DNA of 26,215 nucleotides, from contig NZ_JAHRBL010000032.1 in NCBI RefSeq assembly GCF_019693445.1, positions 1 through 26,215 on the forward strand, in the 5' to 3' direction. A model generated the notes under the pieces. The model had not been told where the DNA came from and ran no database searches. It was given only the letters and a program-made list of their open reading frames with translations. Source of the DNA: Deinococcus aquaedulcis. GTDB lineage: Bacteria; Deinococcota; Deinococci; Deinococcales; Deinococcaceae. Below are positions 24,201 to 26,215 of the stretch, one piece after another (position 1 is the stretch's first letter; each line of letters opens with the position of its first letter). Both the position numbers and the translations under genes were made by a program.

Positions 24201-25519
24201 TGGTTGTATACGCTTTGAGCATATTGAACACGTTTGGAACCCTGAATGCCAATCATCTCTACGCTGGTTAATACCAAGGCAACCGCACTGCGTTCTGCAT
24301 TGAATACAGCAGTTTCATGAACGCCGGCCGTAAGAACGTCCATAGCCACTACTTCGTTACTCGCATTTTTGGCCATAACGACAGAAGCGTCCTGTCTAAT
24401 GAAGGCAAGTATGCTGGAAGCTCGCAGATTTACCTTTTCAAAGGCCGAGAGAACCGCAACTGCCCCTGTGGCTTCGCGCGGATCAATCGTGAAGGAGGTG
24501 CGCTGTGCCTGTCGAGTGCTTGGGTCTGCCTTGACATTGACTCGAACAATCCGATCTTGAGTTCCAGCCCTGATAGTGACTTCACCACTTTGCCCGACAA
24601 CAGCTTCCGATGCTACATGGGTTTGCCAGAGATCAGCTGCAGCCAGAGACTGCCGTTCTAAACGAAGCCATGGAACGGAAGCCTTCGCTTGTGACTCCAG
24701 ACGACCAGTGCCTGCGTTACTAACAAGAATAGAGCCTGCATTCGTCACAGCCGCCGAAACATTTCGCGGATGGACACTAGGAATTGGCAATTGAAGACCA
24801 AAGCTTTGAAGTCCTAATTTGAACGTTAGCGCAGCGAGATCGCCTCCATTAACCACGCCGTCGTCTTTTAAATCTGCAGCATATTTTTGCTCGTCGTTAA
24901 GCAGTTGATTTCCAGTCAAGACTTTTATAAGCAGGCGGCCATCTAACAAAGAAACGCGACCATCAAGATCTATGTCGCCCATAGGACGAATAGACCAGCT
25001 TGCAGACACGCTATTCGAAAGAGGGAGACTTTTCAGGGTTTGTCCGGCTAGAACACTTGATAAGCTTTTGCTTTGAACGGCGTTAGGGCCACCGTTCAAA
25101 GTAGCCACACTCATTCCGCCCTGGACAGACAAACTTTGGTCCTGATTAACAAGGTCAATTACTTGAATGGATACGTCCGCATCCTCCCCAGTTAACTTGC
25201 GAAATCTAAGTGATAGCGGCGCCGTTTCATTTTGACGGTGCACCAGCAGCAAAGCTTGGCCAGGAGCTATAATTTGTGTCTCTACAATGTGGCTGGGAGC
25301 CGAAGCATCTATGAGTTCAATTTTTGAAGCGTCATAACGCAAGGTTAAACTTAAGGTTTCCCATGACGCCTCACTTTGTATGTGGACTTGCAGCCCTCCA
25401 GGGGAGGTGGTGAGCTGCTTAGTGGTTACATCCACACGAGGAGTAGGCGTCGGGCCAGGGTCTCTAGTACCACACGCGGTCAGGAGAAGCGAGGTGAGGA
25501 GTAAGGCATATCGGGTCAT
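21236..25519 (-). CDS. Giant surface lipoprotein with cohesin-, dockerin-, VWD- and YfaP-like domains
   Basis: 1427 residues. The lipobox LTAC (Cys16) marks a lipoprotein. Residues about 35-130 look cohesin-like; about 178-235 hold two dockerin-type calcium loops (GDIDLDGRVSLLDG, DLKDDGVVNGGDL); about 250-335 resemble a BACON Ig-like domain. The middle (about 340-800) is helical and unrecognised. A Pro-Thr repeat spans about 825-853, encoded by the hexamer array at 22961-23047. A von Willebrand type D domain follows (about 896-1045: FGDPHISTFEQQVYSF, GLLGNFDGN.SNDY). Then come an Ig-like domain (about 1190-1270) and a YfaP/DUF2135-like domain (ADLDLHLWLPD, about 1285-1400). Known roles of such domains are calcium-dependent protein interaction at the cell surface. 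The coding sequence, mainly 23100-25500, is clearly lower in G+C than neighbours, a sign of transfer. No clear ribosome site. Confidence 0.85.
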   Translation of the reverse strand: MTRYALLLTSLLLTACGTRDPGPTPTPRVDVTTKQLTTSPGGLQVHIQSEASWETLSLTLRYDASKIELIDASAPSHIVETQIIAPGQALLLVHRQNETAPLSLRFRKLTGEDADVSIQVIDLVNQDQSLSVQGGMSVATLNGGPNAVQSKSLSSVLAGQTLKSLPLSNSVSASWSIRPMGDIDLDGRVSLLDGRLLIKVLTGNQLLNDEQKYAADLKDDGVVNGGDLAALTFKLGLQSFGLQLPIPSVHPRNVSAAVTNAGSILVSNAGTGRLESQAKASVPWLRLERQSLAAADLWQTHVASEAVVGQSGEVTIRAGTQDRIVRVNVKADPSTRQAQRTSFTIDPREATGAVAVLSAFEKVNLRASSILAFIRQDASVVMAKNASNEVVAMDVLTAGVHETAVFNAERSAVALVLTSVEMIGIQGSKRVQYAQSVYNHPNFGLLVQMIRAQGRLQMSARELDLAGSMARDLIRDSLEADRISTVQLEAALTELMKAIEENTEIVGATPTFSLKNSLSPLAVECQFKFSSLLTVTQHGEDIKVTNRSPLAVNAYLVPASAKIDSFQDVLSNNVGMVYLSPPDPATGIGVADWAIGLAGSRNDRFEKDDVRKELQARGFDSTTDKFRVVAVSTKMGGNDGNYFNTASTINVLTALNNFAQVLGVGLEGKDIARLAQGPAAQSILRAFNTAAVSGDIGLAIKEMREAKTPDERNEKLANVVTSTAGFMREQAELFTALLKEGGSTLIDKASFTEQIDDVLKNVTKGSAGRVATFANFAYASASLLTLGRAAYNEHHGNFAEATVSDPGSDAEGTGCSSGYGSGGSPTPTPTPTPTPTPTPTPTPTPTPTPTPTPVPLPPTPPENAPDPDEGRGNGNGSGDGGQGSTLPLPNQPGHASSFGDPHISTFEQQVYSFQAVGEFILSKSLDDTFQIQARYTPLGSMSANAAIAMQVEGDRVALYASTTGAPRILINGAPLNVEKGKPLFIPLLGGGTVSFDGTEVMVTWLDGSHLTAILGQDMLGRVTVTVAPERAGRLTGLLGNFDGNISNDYQTRSGQVLAAPIPTPTLYHVFGESWRIQSSESLFDYGTGESTYTFTNRNFPIQYSGLHSLNAEQIASAQQVCRQAGVLSQILLKKCIVDVGITGDPDWAYYSAGVDPNLPDVTIAPLTANMIVNDVRAFSGMVSGPQRLTNRNLIWTTTGGQVTALSDGSVNYRAPSAPGIYTLTATSATDANLRKSITIVVNERKKTITGPASFVLRWNETPADLDLHLWLPDTTPYHTYYGRQGWDWACPDARLEVDVMAGFGPEVIRISKLAQSSGTYHIMAHNYSESDTFAGAGAALEVVGESGVVELIRPPQGVGHWWHILTVDASTGAITVINSVGQLDEPYFDTGEGCGDYLATGLASKVMPTAVGILEKPRWTPGVKRYP
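22961..23047. repeat. Hexanucleotide tandem repeat encoding a Pro-Thr linker
   Basis: 14.5 copies of TGGCGT (plus strand) read in frame as (Pro-Thr)n in the surface lipoprotein. The copies show no base differences, so copy-number change by slippage is likely. Each step of 6 bases keeps the frame and only changes linker length between the N-terminal domains and the VWD domain. Confidence 0.97.
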
Positions 25520-25682
25520 AATGCAAGCATCAGTTTAGATGAGAGAAGGATAAAAATACGCTCAGATTATGACACATCTAGACAAATATGTGGGGCAGTC
25601 CATTTTTTAAAGTAACCAGATGCACACTCTCGAAACAAGCTTGACTGGCATCTAACTCCAATGGAAGCGTGGTGCGACGCAC

Positions 25683-25990
25683 CTGACTACCCGTCGAAAC
25701 TGGGCATGAGGGCCTGCAGTGCCCGCCAGGACGAAGGCGATGGGTGGAGCAAGAGGTCCTGGAGATGATCAAGGCCCAGTCGGAACACGGACACCGTGCG
25801 TTGGCCGTGTTTCTTGCGTTTTATCGGCTGCTTGGCGGCCAGCAACTGGCCCGTCACACAGGCCCAGATAAAAGCAGCAGACACACAAGCCAGCAGCGTC
25901 GAGACACGTTCCGCCTGCGTCAGCCCCGTGTCTTCCAAGTTGAAGCCTCTGGTCTTGAGAGCGGCTTGCAGAAGCGCTGCGCATAGCGGT
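25683..25990 (-). pseudogene. IS4-family transposase 3' end, copy A
   Basis: The end repeat CTGACTACCCGTCGAAACT (25683-25701) contains the TAG stop of the transposase. The minus strand encodes the C-terminal 95 or so residues of an IS4-family transposase (ALKTRGFNLEDTGLTQAERV, KKHGQRTVSVFRLGLDHLQDLL, ending ALMPSFDG). Upstream the frame is lost near 25970-25990 and the 5' two thirds are missing. It is about 90% identical to copy B. Confidence 0.8.
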
Positions 25991-26017
25991 GGAGATTGAC
26001 GGAAGCGTGGCTACGGT

Positions 26018-26215
26018 CTGACTACCCGTCAAAACTTGGCATGAGGGTGTGAAGTGCCCGCCAGGACGAGGGGGACGGGTGGAGCAGGAGATCCTGGAGA
26101 TGATCAAGGCCCAATCGGAACACGGACACCGTGCGTTGGCCGTGTTTCTTGCGTTTTATCGGCTGCTTGCCGGCCAGGAGTTGACCCGTCACACAGGCCC
26201 AGATGAAAGCGGCGG
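26018..26215 (-). pseudogene. IS4-family transposase 3' end, copy B, partial at window edge
   Basis: The same end sequence, CTGACTACCCGTCAAAACT (26018-26036), and the same C-terminal residues as copy A (AAFIWACVTGQLLAGKQP, KKHGQRTVSVFRLGLDHL, ending TLMPSFDG), offset by 335 bases. It runs off the window, so this copy could still be intact further right. Because it may belong to a complete element, pseudogene status is uncertain. Confidence 0.65.

Overview
The window looks like Deinococcus DNA, probably a plasmid, secondary replicon or genomic island rather than core chromosome. The reasons are high G+C coding sequence, promoters whose -10 box sits only 6-7 bases before the start codon (leaderless style), giant BTAD/TPR/STAND regulators, PATAN-type domains, IS4- and IS6-family transposons, a shortened accessory topoisomerase I and a Fic/VbhA toxin-antitoxin pair. 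No ribosomal RNA, replication initiator or core metabolic gene is visible, so the genus call is inference from family content and style.

Layout. At 1-109 is the start of a small exported protein (minus strand, cut by the window edge). From 584 to 4466 an AfsR/SARP-like regulator (winged helix, BTAD, P-loop, TPR) is followed by a lipoprotein subtilisin protease; a 21-bp perfect hairpin at 4486-4532 closes the unit. From 4402 to 6376 (minus) three genes are translationally coupled through 4-nt and 1-nt overlaps: a PATAN-like/winged-helix/peroxiredoxin-like fusion, a 121-residue unknown and a small two-helix membrane protein. From 6479 to 8120 are two divergent unknown genes. From 8115 to 11021 (minus) is a MalT-like STAND regulator whose DNA-binding part is at the C-terminus, preceded by a second PATAN-like/winged-helix/peroxiredoxin-like paralogue (11081-12313). 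Divergent from that is a winged-helix protein (12512-13462) with a clear promoter/operator, converging on a 645-residue protein that ends in a DUF2325-like domain (13452-15389).

From 15390 to 15898 there is no gene, but the stretch holds a tRNA-3'-end-like relic and terminators. Next come the Fic toxin with its VbhA-like antitoxin (15899-16998, minus), an accessory topoisomerase I (17126-19138) and a small protein with a basic tail (19235-19687). From 19783 to 21220 is an insertion-sequence junction: an IS4 N-terminal fragment, an inverted fragment of a different IS4 transposase, and an intact IS6-family element with no target duplication. From 21236 to 25519 (minus) is a 1427-residue surface lipoprotein (cohesin-like, dockerin-like, BACON-like, Pro-Thr hexamer repeat, von Willebrand factor D, YfaP-like domains) with visibly lower G+C than its neighbours. 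The right edge (25683-26215) holds two tandem copies of the same IS4 3' end.

How the genes may work together. The most unusual block is 4402-15389: two copies of a sensor/adaptor-redoxin fusion that I do not recognise as a described architecture, placed among several unrecognised proteins, a STAND regulator and a DUF2325-like protein. A redox- or stress-sensing regulatory module is plausible but is inference only. The first block (regulator plus secreted protease) reads as a locally controlled envelope protease. The right half looks like mobile or plasmid maintenance cargo.
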